DNA from: DAIDKA01 sp036489445
GTDB lineage: Bacteria; Pseudomonadota; Gammaproteobacteria; Steroidobacterales; Steroidobacteraceae
Direction: 5' to 3'
Assembly (NCBI GenBank): GCA_036489445.1
Contig: DASXFV010000083.1
Location: 1 to 36,951 of the forward strand
DNA length: 36,951 nucleotides
In this document: piece after piece, positions 14,521 to 23,459 of the stretch
How positions within the stretch are numbered: the first letter of the stretch is position 1
Layout of the letters: each line of letters starts with the position of its first letter
Notes under the pieces: model-generated
Told to the model about the DNA's origin: nothing
The model's database searches: none
What the model saw: only the letters and a program-made list of their open reading frames with translations
Translations under genes and position numbers: made by a program

Positions 14521-15598
14521 CGTCGTCCGCCGGGTGCTGTTCCAGCGCCCAGTCGATATGTTCGCGCAGCAGGTCCGAAGCTGCGCAGCGGCGCTGCAGC
14601 AGGCTCTTGCGAACCTGTGCCGAGCGCGGTGCGTTCCCCAGTGCCACGGCAATGTTGCGCGACCAGCGCTCATGACCAATGCGATGGATCGCCGAGCCCC
14701 GTGTGCGCTCCTCAAACTGCGCCTGGGTCCAGCCGAAGAGTTCCGTCAGCCGCGCGCTGTCCAATCCGTGACGGACCTGGAAGTCCGGATGCGCGGCAGT
14801 GCGTGCGAATTTGTTCCAGGGACACACCAGCTGGCAATCATCGCATCCATAGATGCGATTGCCCAGGGCGCGGCGGAATTCAACCGGGATAGGCCCATGG
14901 TTTTCAATGGTGAGATACGAGATGCAGCGCCGGGCATCCAACTGCTGTGGACCGACGATGGCCTGGGTGGGGCAGATGTCGATGCAGGCGCTGCAGGTGC
15001 CGCAATGCGCACTCGGGGCTGAGTCCGCCGGCAGTGGCAGGTCGGTCAGAATCTCGCCCAGAAAGAACCACGAGCCCGCATCCCGCGACAGCAGATTGGT
15101 GTGCTTGCCGATCCAGCCCAGTCCGGCGTCGCGCGCCAGCGCCTTCTCCAGCACCGGGGCGCTGTCCACGCAGACGCGATAGCCGAAGGGACCGATTCTT
15201 TGCAGGAGTTGCTGCGCCAGGGTCTTGAGCTGCCCGCGCAGCACCTTGTGGTAATCGCGCCCTAGGGCGTACCGGGACACATAGGCGCGCTGCGGATCTG
15301 CGAGCACTGTTGCCGCATCGGCGCAGTCCCGAGGCAGGTAGTTCATGCGCACGCAGATGGCGCGCACGCTTCCCGGGGCCAGACTCTCGGGCCGGCTGCG
15401 CATCACCCCGTGGCGCGCCATGTAGTGCATGCCGCCATGCCAGCCATCCTGCAGCCAGCGCAGCAGGTGCTGTTCATCCGCCTTCAGCTCGAGTGTGGCC
15501 ACCCCCAGGGCGTCAAATCCCAACTCCTGCGCCAGGGTGTGCAGCTGGGCACGGATTGCCGCCAGGGCTGCGGGTGCAAAGTTGGTCGGGCCGGTCAT
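14510..15598 (-). CDS. queG: Epoxyqueuosine reductase
   Basis: Cobalamin-dependent iron-sulfur enzyme that performs the last step of queuosine formation at tRNA position 34. The 362-residue product shows the N-terminal cobalamin-binding region with VCVDSAPVLEKALARDAG and GWIGKHTN. Two [4Fe-4S] cysteine clusters follow: CGTCSACIDICPTQAI, then CDDCQLVCPWNKF. A C-terminal HEAT-like region (RNIAVALGNA) ends the protein. It diverges from nnr with only 23 bases between the start codons; a symmetric -10-like element in that gap (TATACT on this strand) would begin transcription almost at the ATG. Its 3' end overlaps panC by 11 bp. Confidence 0.96.
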   Translation of the reverse strand: MTGPTNFAPAALAAIRAQLHTLAQELGFDALGVATLELKADEQHLLRWLQDGWHGGMHYMARHGVMRSRPESLAPGSVRAICVRMNYLPRDCADAATVLADPQRAYVSRYALGRDYHKVLRGQLKTLAQQLLQRIGPFGYRVCVDSAPVLEKALARDAGLGWIGKHTNLLSRDAGSWFFLGEILTDLPLPADSAPSAHCGTCSACIDICPTQAIVGPQQLDARRCISYLTIENHGPIPVEFRRALGNRIYGCDDCQLVCPWNKFARTAAHPDFQVRHGLDSARLTELFGWTQAQFEERTRGSAIHRIGHERWSRNIAVALGNAPRSAQVRKSLLQRRCAASDLLREHIDWALEQHPADDVSA

Positions 15599-15606
15599 GG
15601 CAGCTC

Positions 15607-15614
15607 AGTATAAT
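15607..15614. promoter_or_regulatory. Symmetric bidirectional -10 element between queG and nnr
   Basis: AGTATAAT at 15607-15614 reads as a perfect TATAAT (15609-15614) on the plus strand and as TATACT (15612-15607) on the minus strand. The two divergent start codons, queG at 15598 and nnr at 15622, lie 8 and 7 bases beyond the respective hexamers. Both transcripts would thus be leaderless or nearly so. No good -35 is visible on either side. Confidence 0.55.
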
Positions 15615-15621
15615 GAGCCCC

Positions 15622-17100
15622 ATGGCACTACCCATTGGCGTTTATTCCGCAGAACAGGTGCGCGCGCTGGACCGGCGCGCCATCGAGTCCCTGGAGATTG
15701 CCGGCTACACCCTGATGAAGCGCGCGGGGGAGGCTGCGCTGCGTTACCTGCGCGCCCGCTGGCCCCTGGCGCACCGCATCGTCATCGTCTGTGGCGGTGG
15801 CAACAATGGGGGCGATGGGTATGTCCTTGCGCGCTTCGCCAATGCGGCAGGTCTTGAGGTCAGCGTCATCGCGGCCAGCCCCGTCACGGGGCTGCGGGGC
15901 GACGCCCGCCAGGCGCACGCGGATTTCGCCACCAGCGGCGGATCAGCCAAACCCCTGAGCAATGCCCTGCTGCGCGAGGGCGAGGTCATCGTGGATGCGG
16001 TATTGGGCACCGGTTTGACGCAGCCGGTGCGCGCGGCTGCGGCCGATGCCATCCGCGCCATCAATGGCGCCGGCCGACCGGTGTTTGCCATCGATATCCC
16101 GTCCGGCCTGGACCCCGACAGCGGCATGCCGCTGGGGGAAGCCGTGCGGGCGGATTCGACGGTGACCTTCGTGGGTCTGAAGACCGGGCTGTTTCTGGGC
16201 GAGGGGCCGGAGCGCGCGGGGCGCATTTTCTTTGATGACCTGGAAGTTCCGGTGCCGGATATCCCGCAGTTCAGCCCACGTCTGCAGCGCATCACGGAAA
16301 CCTGTGTCGTGCAGGCCCTGCCACGGCGGCCGCGCCAGGCGCACAAGGGTGATTTCGGCCGGGTGCTCATCATTGGCGGCGGCGTGGGCATGCCCGGAGC
16401 CGTGCGCCTGTGCGGGGAGGCCTGTCTGCGGGCCGGGGCAGGGCTGGTGACGGTCGCCACCGCGCCCGAGAATCTGATGGCCATTATCGCCGGCCGACCG
16501 GAGCTGATCTGCCTGCCACTGCACACGCCTGCCGACCTGATTCCTGCTCTGGCTCGTGCCGACGTCGTGGCGATCGGTCCGGGTCTGGGTCGGGATGCCT
16601 GGGCGCAGGAACTGGTCCGACTCACCCTGGCATGCGACAAGCCCTTGGTGGTGGACGCGGATGCGCTGAATGTGATCGCTGAATCCGGCAAGCGCCAGCG
16701 GGACAATTGGATCCTGACGCCGCATCCCGGCGAGGCCGCAAGGCTGCTGGGAATCGATACCGCGCAGGTACAAGGCGATCGCCTGGCGGCCCTGGCCGCG
16801 TTGGTTGCCGACTACGGCGGCACCATTGCGCTCAAGGGCGCCGGCACGCTGGTGGGCCGGCGGGGCAAGGCGCCGGGCCTGTGCGAGCGTGGCAATCCGG
16901 GCATGGCCAGCGCCGGCATGGGGGATGTGCTCACCGGAGCCATCGCCGGTGTGCTGGCGCAGTGCGAGGATCCATGGCTTGCGACCCGCGCGGCCGTCAT
17001 GGCCCATGCGCTGGCGGGCGATGCCGCCGCGCGCCCGGGCGAGCGCGGGTTGCTGGCCAGCGATGTCGCGCGCGAGTTGCAGGCCTGCGTCAATCCTTGA
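15622..17100 (+). CDS. nnr: Bifunctional NAD(P)H-hydrate epimerase / ADP-dependent dehydratase
   Basis: Repairs hydrated NAD(P)H: the N-terminal epimerase interconverts the R and S hydrates and the C-terminal kinase-fold domain dehydrates the S form using ADP. The 492-residue protein is the full fusion. The epimerase half (about 1-215) has CGGGNNGGDGYVLAR and DIPSGLDPDSG. The dehydratase half (from about 230) has HKGDFGRVLIIGGG, PGLGRD, DADALN, LTPHPGEAARLLG and GMASAGMGDVLTG. The ATG at 15622 is preferred; an in-frame ATG at 15613 lies within the putative -10 box. There is no convincing ribosome site, in keeping with a leaderless transcript. It begins the nnr-tsaE-amidase-mutL-miaA-hfq series. 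Confidence 0.95.
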   Translation: MALPIGVYSAEQVRALDRRAIESLEIAGYTLMKRAGEAALRYLRARWPLAHRIVIVCGGGNNGGDGYVLARFANAAGLEVSVIAASPVTGLRGDARQAHADFATSGGSAKPLSNALLREGEVIVDAVLGTGLTQPVRAAAADAIRAINGAGRPVFAIDIPSGLDPDSGMPLGEAVRADSTVTFVGLKTGLFLGEGPERAGRIFFDDLEVPVPDIPQFSPRLQRITETCVVQALPRRPRQAHKGDFGRVLIIGGGVGMPGAVRLCGEACLRAGAGLVTVATAPENLMAIIAGRPELICLPLHTPADLIPALARADVVAIGPGLGRDAWAQELVRLTLACDKPLVVDADALNVIAESGKRQRDNWILTPHPGEAARLLGIDTAQVQGDRLAALAALVADYGGTIALKGAGTLVGRRGKAPGLCERGNPGMASAGMGDVLTGAIAGVLAQCEDPWLATRAAVMAHALAGDAAARPGERGLLASDVARELQACVNP

Positions 17101-17113
17101 AGGGGATTGGCCA

Positions 17114-17578
17114 TTGCGGCTGATCGTCACCACGCCACAGGAGACTGAGGACTTGGGCGGGAAGCTGGCCCGGGCCCTGCCAGCCGCTCATCCCGAAGCG
17201 CTGCAGGTCCAGCTGCGCGGCGATCTGGGCGCGGGCAAGACCACATTCGCGCGCGGTTTTCTGCGCGCACTGGGCTATGCGGGCGTGGTACGCAGCCCGA
17301 CCTATACACTGGTTGAATCCTATGACTGCGGCGCCATTACCGTCGTCCATGCCGATCTGTATCGATTGCGGGACCCGGATGAGCTGGAAACCTTGGGCCT
17401 GCGTGATCTGGCGATCCCCGGCCATGTCTGGCTGCTCGAATGGCCGCAGCGGGGTGGGAACTGGCTGCCCGCGGCGGACGTCCAGGTCCACCTCGTGGCG
17501 CAACCGCAGTTCCACACCATCGAACTTCAGCCCGGCACGGCGACCGGCGCGCAATGGTTGGCAGACATGCCAGGTTGA
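17114..17578 (+). CDS. tsaE: tRNA threonylcarbamoyladenosine biosynthesis ATPase TsaE
   Basis: ATPase that works with TsaB and TsaD to install threonylcarbamoyl on A37 of ANN-decoding tRNAs. The 154-residue protein has Walker A GDLGAGKTTFARG, then VRSPTYTLVESY, HADLYRLRDPDELETLGL and LLEWPQRG, all diagnostic. The start is TTG at 17114, chosen because AGGGG (17101-17105) lies 8 bases upstream and the N-terminus then aligns with the family. The gene begins 13 bases after nnr, the same pairing as yjeF-yjeE of E. coli. Confidence 0.95.
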   Translation: MRLIVTTPQETEDLGGKLARALPAAHPEALQVQLRGDLGAGKTTFARGFLRALGYAGVVRSPTYTLVESYDCGAITVVHADLYRLRDPDELETLGLRDLAIPGHVWLLEWPQRGGNWLPAADVQVHLVAQPQFHTIELQPGTATGAQWLADMPG

Positions 17579-17629
17579 AATGCCCGACCGGGAGCCGTAG
17601 ATTACGCAGCAAATGTATCTGCGAAGTCT

Positions 17630-18889
17630 ATGAAAAGGCATGTCTTTGTAGCTGCGCTACTGGGGGCAGTGCTGGCGGCGGGACTGCCGTGGGCGCCCGC
17701 GGTGGCGGGGCCCGTCACGCAAGTGCGTGCGGTAGGTGCCACGGCGGATGATTCCGCGGCCTCGATTTCGCTGCATCTGAGCGCGCGCGCGAGCTTTCAA
17801 ATCGTTCAAGCAACGAACCCCGCGCGCCTTGCAGTGATTGTGCACCACGCCCGCTCCGCGCCCGGACTGGTATTGCCGCAACCGCGCGGCATTGTCACGG
17901 GGGTCACCTCGCGCGAGCAGTCCGATGGGAATCTGCGCCTCACCATCTTCCTGAGCCGGCCACTGTCCGTGCGTTGCACCTGGGAGAGTGCCACCAGCTC
18001 TGCGCCGACGCTGCTCGTGCGCCTCTACCCGGCGATGCACCGCCGCATTAGCGCGGCATCCGGCGCGGCTGCAGTCGATTCTGCTCCCCGGCCGGTGCAG
18101 GCGGCGCATGCGCCGCGCGAATCCGGGCGCGACATCATGATTGCGGTCGATGCCGGCCACGGCGGTGAGGATCCGGGGGCGACGGGACATGCGGGTACCC
18201 ACGAAAAGGACGTGGTGCTGGCCATCGCCCGCTTGCTGGCGCGGCGGATCAATGGCGAACCTGGCATGCACGCAGTCCTGACCCGCGATCGCGATGAGTT
18301 CCTGACGCTGCGCGAACGCATCCAGCGGGCGCGGACCGCCAAGGCGGATCTGTTCGTGTCGATCCATGCAGATTCGATTGCGAACAGCGCGGTGTCCGGA
18401 TCCTCCGTTTATGTGCTCTCCGAACGCGGCGCGACCAATGAGGCCGCTCGCTGGCTGGCCGAGCGGGAAAACGCGGCGGACCTGATGGGTGGCGTGTCGC
18501 TCGCTGACAAGGGCAACACGCTGGCATCGGTGCTGTTGGACCTGTCGCAGCAAGCAAATATCAGCGCCAGTATGTCCGCCGCGCACAGCGTGCTCGGTGC
18601 GCTCGAGGGCGTGGGCCTGGTGCGCAAGCCCCAAGTCCAGCAGGCGGGGTTCGTGGTACTGAAATCACCGGACATCCCCTCCATGCTGGTGGAGACGGCG
18701 TATATCTCCAATCCTGCCGAGGAGCGACGCCTGCGCAATCCGATGCAGCAGGCGGCACTGGCTGATGCCATCTTTGCTGGCCTGCGCAGTTACTTTGTGG
18801 GCAATCCGCCCGCTGGAACACGCTTCGCCCTGGCGCGTGAGTCACATGCGCCGGCGGTGCTGGCCGGTACCGGTGCACCCGGTGACTGA
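17630..18889 (+). CDS. amiC: N-acetylmuramoyl-L-alanine amidase (AmiB/AmiC type)
   Basis: Periplasmic zinc amidase that cleaves the stem peptide from septal peptidoglycan during daughter-cell separation. The 419-residue protein has a Sec signal peptide (cleavage near PAVAG, about residue 26), then an AMIN domain (about 28-133) for septal peptidoglycan targeting, and an Amidase_3 catalytic domain from about 168. Zinc ligands are His177 in DAGHGGEDPGA, Glu192 in HEKDVVLAIA and His246 in SIHADS; the catalytic Glu is in LVETAYISN (Glu355). The insert TNEAARWLAERENAADLMGG through about 325 matches the autoinhibitory helix of the EnvC/NlpD-activated amidases. No LysM repeats follow, unlike E. coli AmiB. 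It lies between tsaE and mutL as amiB does in E. coli. Confidence 0.92.
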   Translation: MKRHVFVAALLGAVLAAGLPWAPAVAGPVTQVRAVGATADDSAASISLHLSARASFQIVQATNPARLAVIVHHARSAPGLVLPQPRGIVTGVTSREQSDGNLRLTIFLSRPLSVRCTWESATSSAPTLLVRLYPAMHRRISAASGAAAVDSAPRPVQAAHAPRESGRDIMIAVDAGHGGEDPGATGHAGTHEKDVVLAIARLLARRINGEPGMHAVLTRDRDEFLTLRERIQRARTAKADLFVSIHADSIANSAVSGSSVYVLSERGATNEAARWLAERENAADLMGGVSLADKGNTLASVLLDLSQQANISASMSAAHSVLGALEGVGLVRKPQVQQAGFVVLKSPDIPSMLVETAYISNPAEERRLRNPMQQAALADAIFAGLRSYFVGNPPAGTRFALARESHAPAVLAGTGAPGD

Positions 18890-18924
18890 GCGAGCCGTGG
18901 CGGATCAGGCATACTTTCGCCTCT

Positions 18925-20721
18925 ATGCCTATCCGGATTCTCCCCGACGAACTCATCGACCAGATCGCTGCCGGCGAGGTCATTGAACGGCCGGCCTCGG
19001 TGGTCAAGGAACTGGTGGAGAACAGCCTGGATGCGGGTGCGCAGCGCATCCAGATCGATATCGAGCGCGGCGGCATCGGGTTGATCCGCGTCCACGATGA
19101 TGGTGTCGGCATGGAGGCGGATGAGGTCACCCTGGCGCTGCAACGTCACGCCACCAGCAAGATCGCCTCGCTGGCGGATCTGGAGTGCGTGGCCACGCTG
19201 GGATTCCGCGGCGAGGCGCTGCCGTCCATCGCCTCGATTTCGCGGCTGCGGCTGCTGACCCGCACCGCCCAGGCCGCCCATGCGGTCGAGGTCCAGGCCG
19301 AAGGCGGCAACCGCGCAGCCGCGCGTCCCGCCGCACATGTGATGGGCACGACCATCGAGGTCCGCGACCTGTTCTTCAATGTGCCGGCACGCCGCAAGTT
19401 TGTGCGCAGCGATGCCACGGAAGTCGGGCACGTCGTGCGTCTGGTCGAACGCCTGGCACTGTCCCGACCCGACATCAGTTTTCAGTTGCGCAATGGCGAT
19501 CGGGTCATGGTGGATGCGCAAGCCACCGATCCTGCAGCAGAGCCGCTTGCGGCGCGCGTGCGCGCCATCCTCGGCAATGACTTTCTGGAGCAGGCGCTGC
19601 CGTTCGAACATGCCGCCGGTCCGGTATGGGTCGGGGGCTGGCTGGGACTGCCCACGGCCTCGCGCGGCGCGCCGGACCAGCAGTTCTGGTTTGTGAACGG
19701 GCGCAGCGTGCGCGATCGCCTGTTGATGAACGCCGTGCGCCTGGGCTATCGGGATGTACTGTTCCACGGCCGCTACCCGGCCTATGTGCTGTATCTGACC
19801 CTCGATCCGACCATGGTCGACGTCAATGCTCATCCCACCAAGCTCGAGGTGCGTTTCCGCGACTCACGCCAGATCCACGACTTCGCCTTCCGCGCGATTG
19901 CGGCTGCGCTGTCACACACCCGGCCGGGAGTGACCGAGCCGCAGCCGGTCGGGACGCTGCCGATGCTTGAGCAAACTGGCGCGCCCGGGGTCACGCAGAG
20001 TGGCCCGCAGGAAGCGCGCCGCTACGCGCCGGGCCGCGACCCCTGGAACGTGGTCGCCCGATTGCAGGACAGCGCCCCGCGGCCCTACGCTTTGGATTTT
20101 GCGGCACGGGAATCCGCCGCGCCCGCAGACGTGGACGCGGACCGACCATTGGGCACGCCGCTGGCACAGATCCGTGGCACCTACATCCTGTCCCAGACTG
20201 CGCACGGCGTGGTGCTGGTGGACATGCATGCCGGACATGAGCGCGTACTGTACGAGCAGCTGAAGACTCAGTATGCGCACGGCATGCCCTCGCAGGCATT
20301 GCTGGAGCCGCTGATCGTGGAGCTGGCCGCATCTGAACTGGATGCATTGCTGGAAGGGCGCGCCGGCTGGGAGCGCGCGGGATTTGAACTGGATGCACTG
20401 GGCCATACGCGCCTGGCGCTGCGCCGCGTGCCAGCGCTCCTGTCCGGCGCAAAAGTTGCGGAAATCGTGCGCGAGGTGGCCCGCGACCTCGACAATCCAG
20501 CGGCGGCACATCATATCGAGGACGCCTCGGACCGCTTCCTGGCCACGCTGGCCTGCCGCACCTCGGTGCATGCCAATCGACGTCTGTCACTGCCGGAGAT
20601 GGATGCGTTGCTGCGGCAGATGGAACAGACGCTGCGCGCCAATCAATGCAATCACGGCCGACCCACCTGGGTGCGTTTGAGCTGGATGGAACTGGATCGA
20701 CTGTTCCTGCGTGGCCGCTAG
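18925..20721 (+). CDS. mutL: DNA mismatch repair protein MutL (endonuclease type)
   Basis: Coordinates mismatch repair after MutS recognition. The N-terminal GHKL ATPase has IAAGEVIERPASVVKELVEN, DDGVGM and GFRGEALPSIASIS. The transducer domain has PDQQFWFVNGRSVRD and VDVNAHPTKLEVRF. The linker (about 335-405) is Pro/Ala-rich. In the C-terminal dimerisation domain VDMHAGHERVLYE (Asp433 to Glu444) fits the nicking-endonuclease motif DxHA(x)2E(x)4E, with supporting motifs in ACRTSVHANRRLS and CNHGRPTW. This predicts a MutH-independent MutL, unlike E. coli. The 598-residue protein starts at ATG 18925 with no ribosome site. CATACT at 18910-18915 is a possible -10 close to the start. Confidence 0.96.
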   Translation: MPIRILPDELIDQIAAGEVIERPASVVKELVENSLDAGAQRIQIDIERGGIGLIRVHDDGVGMEADEVTLALQRHATSKIASLADLECVATLGFRGEALPSIASISRLRLLTRTAQAAHAVEVQAEGGNRAAARPAAHVMGTTIEVRDLFFNVPARRKFVRSDATEVGHVVRLVERLALSRPDISFQLRNGDRVMVDAQATDPAAEPLAARVRAILGNDFLEQALPFEHAAGPVWVGGWLGLPTASRGAPDQQFWFVNGRSVRDRLLMNAVRLGYRDVLFHGRYPAYVLYLTLDPTMVDVNAHPTKLEVRFRDSRQIHDFAFRAIAAALSHTRPGVTEPQPVGTLPMLEQTGAPGVTQSGPQEARRYAPGRDPWNVVARLQDSAPRPYALDFAARESAAPADVDADRPLGTPLAQIRGTYILSQTAHGVVLVDMHAGHERVLYEQLKTQYAHGMPSQALLEPLIVELAASELDALLEGRAGWERAGFELDALGHTRLALRRVPALLSGAKVAEIVREVARDLDNPAAAHHIEDASDRFLATLACRTSVHANRRLSLPEMDALLRQMEQTLRANQCNHGRPTWVRLSWMELDRLFLRGR

Positions 20722-20735
20722 ATCAGGCGCCACTC

Positions 20736-21704
20736 ATGACCTCCGTGACAGCGCCAGTGCTGATCCTGACCGGACCCACTGCCAGTGGCAAAAGCGACTG
20801 GGCCATGCGTCTGGCACAACAGTGGCCGGTGGAGATCATCTGCGTGGACTCCGCCCAGGTATTCCGTGGCATGGACATCGGTACGGCGAAGCCGGGCCCT
20901 GCGGCGCGCAGCGCCGTCGCGCATCACCTGCTGGATATCCTGGATCCGGCACAGACCTATTCAGCCGGACAGTTCGCCACGGACGCCGTGGCCCTGATCA
21001 GCCAGATCCGCGCTCGGGGAAAGACTCCGCTGCTGGTCGGCGGCACCATGCTGTACCTGCGAGCCCTGCGCCAGGGGATGGCGCAGCTGCCGCGCGCCTC
21101 GCCGGCGGTGCGGGCAGCCATTGATGCCGCCGCTGCACTGCGGGGTTGGCCGGCGCTGCATGCCGAGTTGGCATGCCTGGATCCCCTGGCAGCGCAACGT
21201 ATCCACCCTAATGATGCACAGAGAATCCAGCGTGCACTGGAAGTGTGCCGCATTACCGGGCACGCGCTCTCGCAGCTGCAGCAGTACAACCCTGCTGCGT
21301 TGCAGGGGCCTGCTCCAATGTGGGCATTGGTGCCGGAACCACGCACCGTGCTGCATGAGCGGATTGCGGCCCGTTTCAACCAGATGATGGCACAGGGATT
21401 TCTGGACGAGGTGCGGGCGCTGTACGCGCGTGGCGATCTCACCGCGGAGCATGCATCGATGCGCGCGGTAGGCTACCGGCAGCTATGGGAATACTGCGCC
21501 GGTCAATGTACGTTGACTGAGGCCGTCCAGCGTGGTGTCTTCGCGACGCGTCAGTTGGCTAAGCGGCAGCTGACGTGGCTGCGCGGCGACAGCAGCGTCC
21601 GCGTCGTGGATCCGCACCGACCTGGCGCATTTGAGTCGTGGAGCTTGGAGGTGGGCGTGGCGCTGAGGGGTTTTATCCGCGGGTCCGGCGCCGTGGTAGA
21701 ATAA
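20736..21704 (+). CDS. miaA: tRNA dimethylallyltransferase
   Basis: Transfers a dimethylallyl group to N6 of A37 in tRNAs reading UNN codons. The 322-residue protein has P-loop GPTASGKS (13-20), the acceptor-binding segment VDSAQVFRGMDIGTAKP, HHLLDILDP, YSAGQFATDA, VGGTMLYLRAL and, in the C-terminal half, RIHPNDAQRIQRALEV and ASMRAVGYRQLWEY. The ATG at 20736 directly precedes the conserved first strand; frames upstream run into mutL. It starts 14 bases after mutL and is followed 57 bases later by hfq, the standard miaA-hfq arrangement. Confidence 0.96.
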   Translation: MTSVTAPVLILTGPTASGKSDWAMRLAQQWPVEIICVDSAQVFRGMDIGTAKPGPAARSAVAHHLLDILDPAQTYSAGQFATDAVALISQIRARGKTPLLVGGTMLYLRALRQGMAQLPRASPAVRAAIDAAAALRGWPALHAELACLDPLAAQRIHPNDAQRIQRALEVCRITGHALSQLQQYNPAALQGPAPMWALVPEPRTVLHERIAARFNQMMAQGFLDEVRALYARGDLTAEHASMRAVGYRQLWEYCAGQCTLTEAVQRGVFATRQLAKRQLTWLRGDSSVRVVDPHRPGAFESWSLEVGVALRGFIRGSGAVVE

Positions 21705-21761
21705 ATCCGGTATCGCACCGCCGACCGAACAACTAGAAGCCAGACAATAAGGAGAACCCCG

Positions 21762-22025
21762 ATGGCCAAAGGCCAATCGCTGCAGGATCCATTTTTGAAT
21801 GCGTTGCGCAAGGAGCGCGTTCCGGTCTCGATCTATTTGGTAAACGGAATCAAACTGCAGGGACAGATCGACTCATTCGATCAGTTCGTGGTGCTGCTGA
21901 AGAACAGTGTCAGTCAGATGGTTTACAAACACGCGATCTCCACGGTGGTGCCGGCGCGCAACGTGCGTCTGGCCACCGATGAAGACGGCACACCGACCAC
22001 CACCGTCGAGCCCGCAGCTGAATAA
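21762..22025 (+). CDS. hfq: RNA-binding protein Hfq
   Basis: Hexameric Sm-like RNA chaperone that pairs small RNAs with mRNAs. The 87-residue protein has the N-terminal helix GQSLQDPFLNALRKERVPV, the Sm1 region IYLVNGIKLQGQIDSFDQFV and the Sm2 signature MVYKHAIS (YKH motif). The C-terminal tail is short (about 20 residues) and acidic, lacking the long disordered tail of E. coli Hfq. A strong ribosome site AAGGAGAA sits 7 bases before the ATG. TAGAAT (21697-21702), at the very end of miaA, could serve as a -10, without a clear -35. Confidence 0.98.
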   Translation: MAKGQSLQDPFLNALRKERVPVSIYLVNGIKLQGQIDSFDQFVVLLKNSVSQMVYKHAISTVVPARNVRLATDEDGTPTTTVEPAAE

Positions 22026-22061
22026 GTTTCCCGCAATCGGATTTCACGTTCGTGTCTTACC

Positions 22062-23414
22062 GTGATCGAACGCCCACGAACGGGTGAACGTGCCGTGCTG
22101 GTGCGCCTCGGACTGGGGGCACCGATCGATCCGGAGGATCTGGTGGAGTTCACGCAGCTGGCGACCTCCGCTGGCGCGATCCCGGTGGCCACGATCACGG
22201 CCCGGCGCGCGCGCCCGGATCCAAAGTTCTTTGTCGGCTCCGGGAAAGCCGATGAACTGCGTGATGCTGTGGCGGCAACCGCCGCGGACCTGATTCTGGT
22301 CGACCATGTGCTCTCGCCCAGCCAGGAGCGCAATCTCGAAGAGCACACCGGGCGGCGGGTACTGGACCGCAACGGCCTGATCCTGGATATCTTCGCCCAG
22401 CGCGCCCGCAGCCTCGAGGGCAAACTGGAAGTGGAACTCGCGCAACTGAAGCACCTGGCCAGTCGCCTGGTGCGCGGCTGGACCCATCTGGAGCGTCAGA
22501 AGGGCGGTATCGGCATGCGGGGTCCGGGTGAAACCCAGCTGGAAACCGACCGACGACTGCTGGGGCAACGGGTCAAGGTGCTGGGCAAACGTCTGGAGCG
22601 CATTCAGCTGCAGCGGGAAACAGGCCGGCGTACGCGCATGCAGATACCCGTGCCCACCCTCGCGCTGGTGGGCTACACCAACGCCGGCAAATCCACATTG
22701 TTCCGTACCCTGACGGGCTCCCCGGCCTATGTCGCCGACCAATTATTCGCCACGCTTGACCCCACGGTCCGGCGCATTCGCCTGCCTGGCGGCACACCCG
22801 CCGTCGTCGCGGATACCGTAGGGTTCATCCGCGATCTGCCCCACGAACTGGTCGCGGCATTTCGTTCGACTTTGACCGAAGCGCGCGAGGCCACGCTGCT
22901 GCTGCACGTGGTGGATGCCAGCGACCCGCGCCGTGGCGAGCGCATGGAGCAGGTGGACGCGGTACTGGAGGAGATCGGGGCCGGGGAGATTCCCCAGATC
23001 CTGGTCTTCAACAAGATCGACCGGCTGCAGACGCCGGCGCGCATTGAACGCGATGCCGACGGTCGAGTCTCCTCGGTGTGGATTTCGGCGGCCCAGGCGC
23101 AGGGCATTCCGCTGCTGGCCGAGGCCATCACCGAACGGATTGCGCGCGCGGTGCATGTTGCCCGGGTGCGGATCCCGCCCGCGGCAGGCCAGTTGCGCTC
23201 AAGGCTGTACGCCCGCGGGGTCGTCAGGCAGGAGATCGGCCTGGAAGACGGCCAGATCGAATTGCTGCTCGAACTTCCGGATGTGGACCTGCTGGAACTC
23301 GCGCGCGCACCCGGGGTCGTGGTGGTTGAAGCCGCCGGCTCCTACGCATCTTGTACCGCCACACCGGGGTACCTACAATCGGCGCCTCCTGCGAGCGCGG
23401 CCAAGTTGTCCTGA
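22062..23414 (+). CDS. hflX: Ribosome-associated GTPase HflX
   Basis: GTPase that splits stalled 70S ribosomes under stress. The 450-residue protein has the HflX N-terminal domain (VGSGKADELRDAV, LSPSQERNLEE, RLILDIFAQRA-type region), then the linker helix pair containing GWTHLERQKGGIGMRGPGE, and the G domain: G1 GYTNAGKST (204-212), G3 DTVGF, G4 NKID and G5-like SAAQ. The GTG start at 22062 puts the conserved N-terminus in register; no ribosome site is obvious. The last 25 residues (YASCTATPGYLQSA...) look unconserved, and their DNA carries a promoter for hflK. Confidence 0.95.
   Translation: MIERPRTGERAVLVRLGLGAPIDPEDLVEFTQLATSAGAIPVATITARRARPDPKFFVGSGKADELRDAVAATAADLILVDHVLSPSQERNLEEHTGRRVLDRNGLILDIFAQRARSLEGKLEVELAQLKHLASRLVRGWTHLERQKGGIGMRGPGETQLETDRRLLGQRVKVLGKRLERIQLQRETGRRTRMQIPVPTLALVGYTNAGKSTLFRTLTGSPAYVADQLFATLDPTVRRIRLPGGTPAVVADTVGFIRDLPHELVAAFRSTLTEAREATLLLHVVDASDPRRGERMEQVDAVLEEIGAGEIPQILVFNKIDRLQTPARIERDADGRVSSVWISAAQAQGIPLLAEAITERIARAVHVARVRIPPAAGQLRSRLYARGVVRQEIGLEDGQIELLLELPDVDLLELARAPGVVVVEAAGSYASCTATPGYLQSAPPASAAKLS
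23352..23380 (+). promoter_or_regulatory. Possible hflK promoter inside the end of hflX
   Basis: TTGTAC (23352-23357) and TACAAT (23375-23380) are separated by exactly 17 bp. The -10 matches TATAAT at five of six positions and the -35 at three of six. Transcription would begin near 23387, 73 bases before the hflK ATG, giving hflKC a supply independent of hfq-hflX. Confidence 0.45.
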
Positions 23415-23459
23415 GGCTCGTCCACCGCAACTGCCACCGGCATCTGGCGCGCCCAAAAT

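Noticed and set aside
15943..17133. Minus-strand frame opposite nnr
   Set aside because: Antisense shadow of a fully conserved gene; composition is His/Gln/Arg-rich without motifs.
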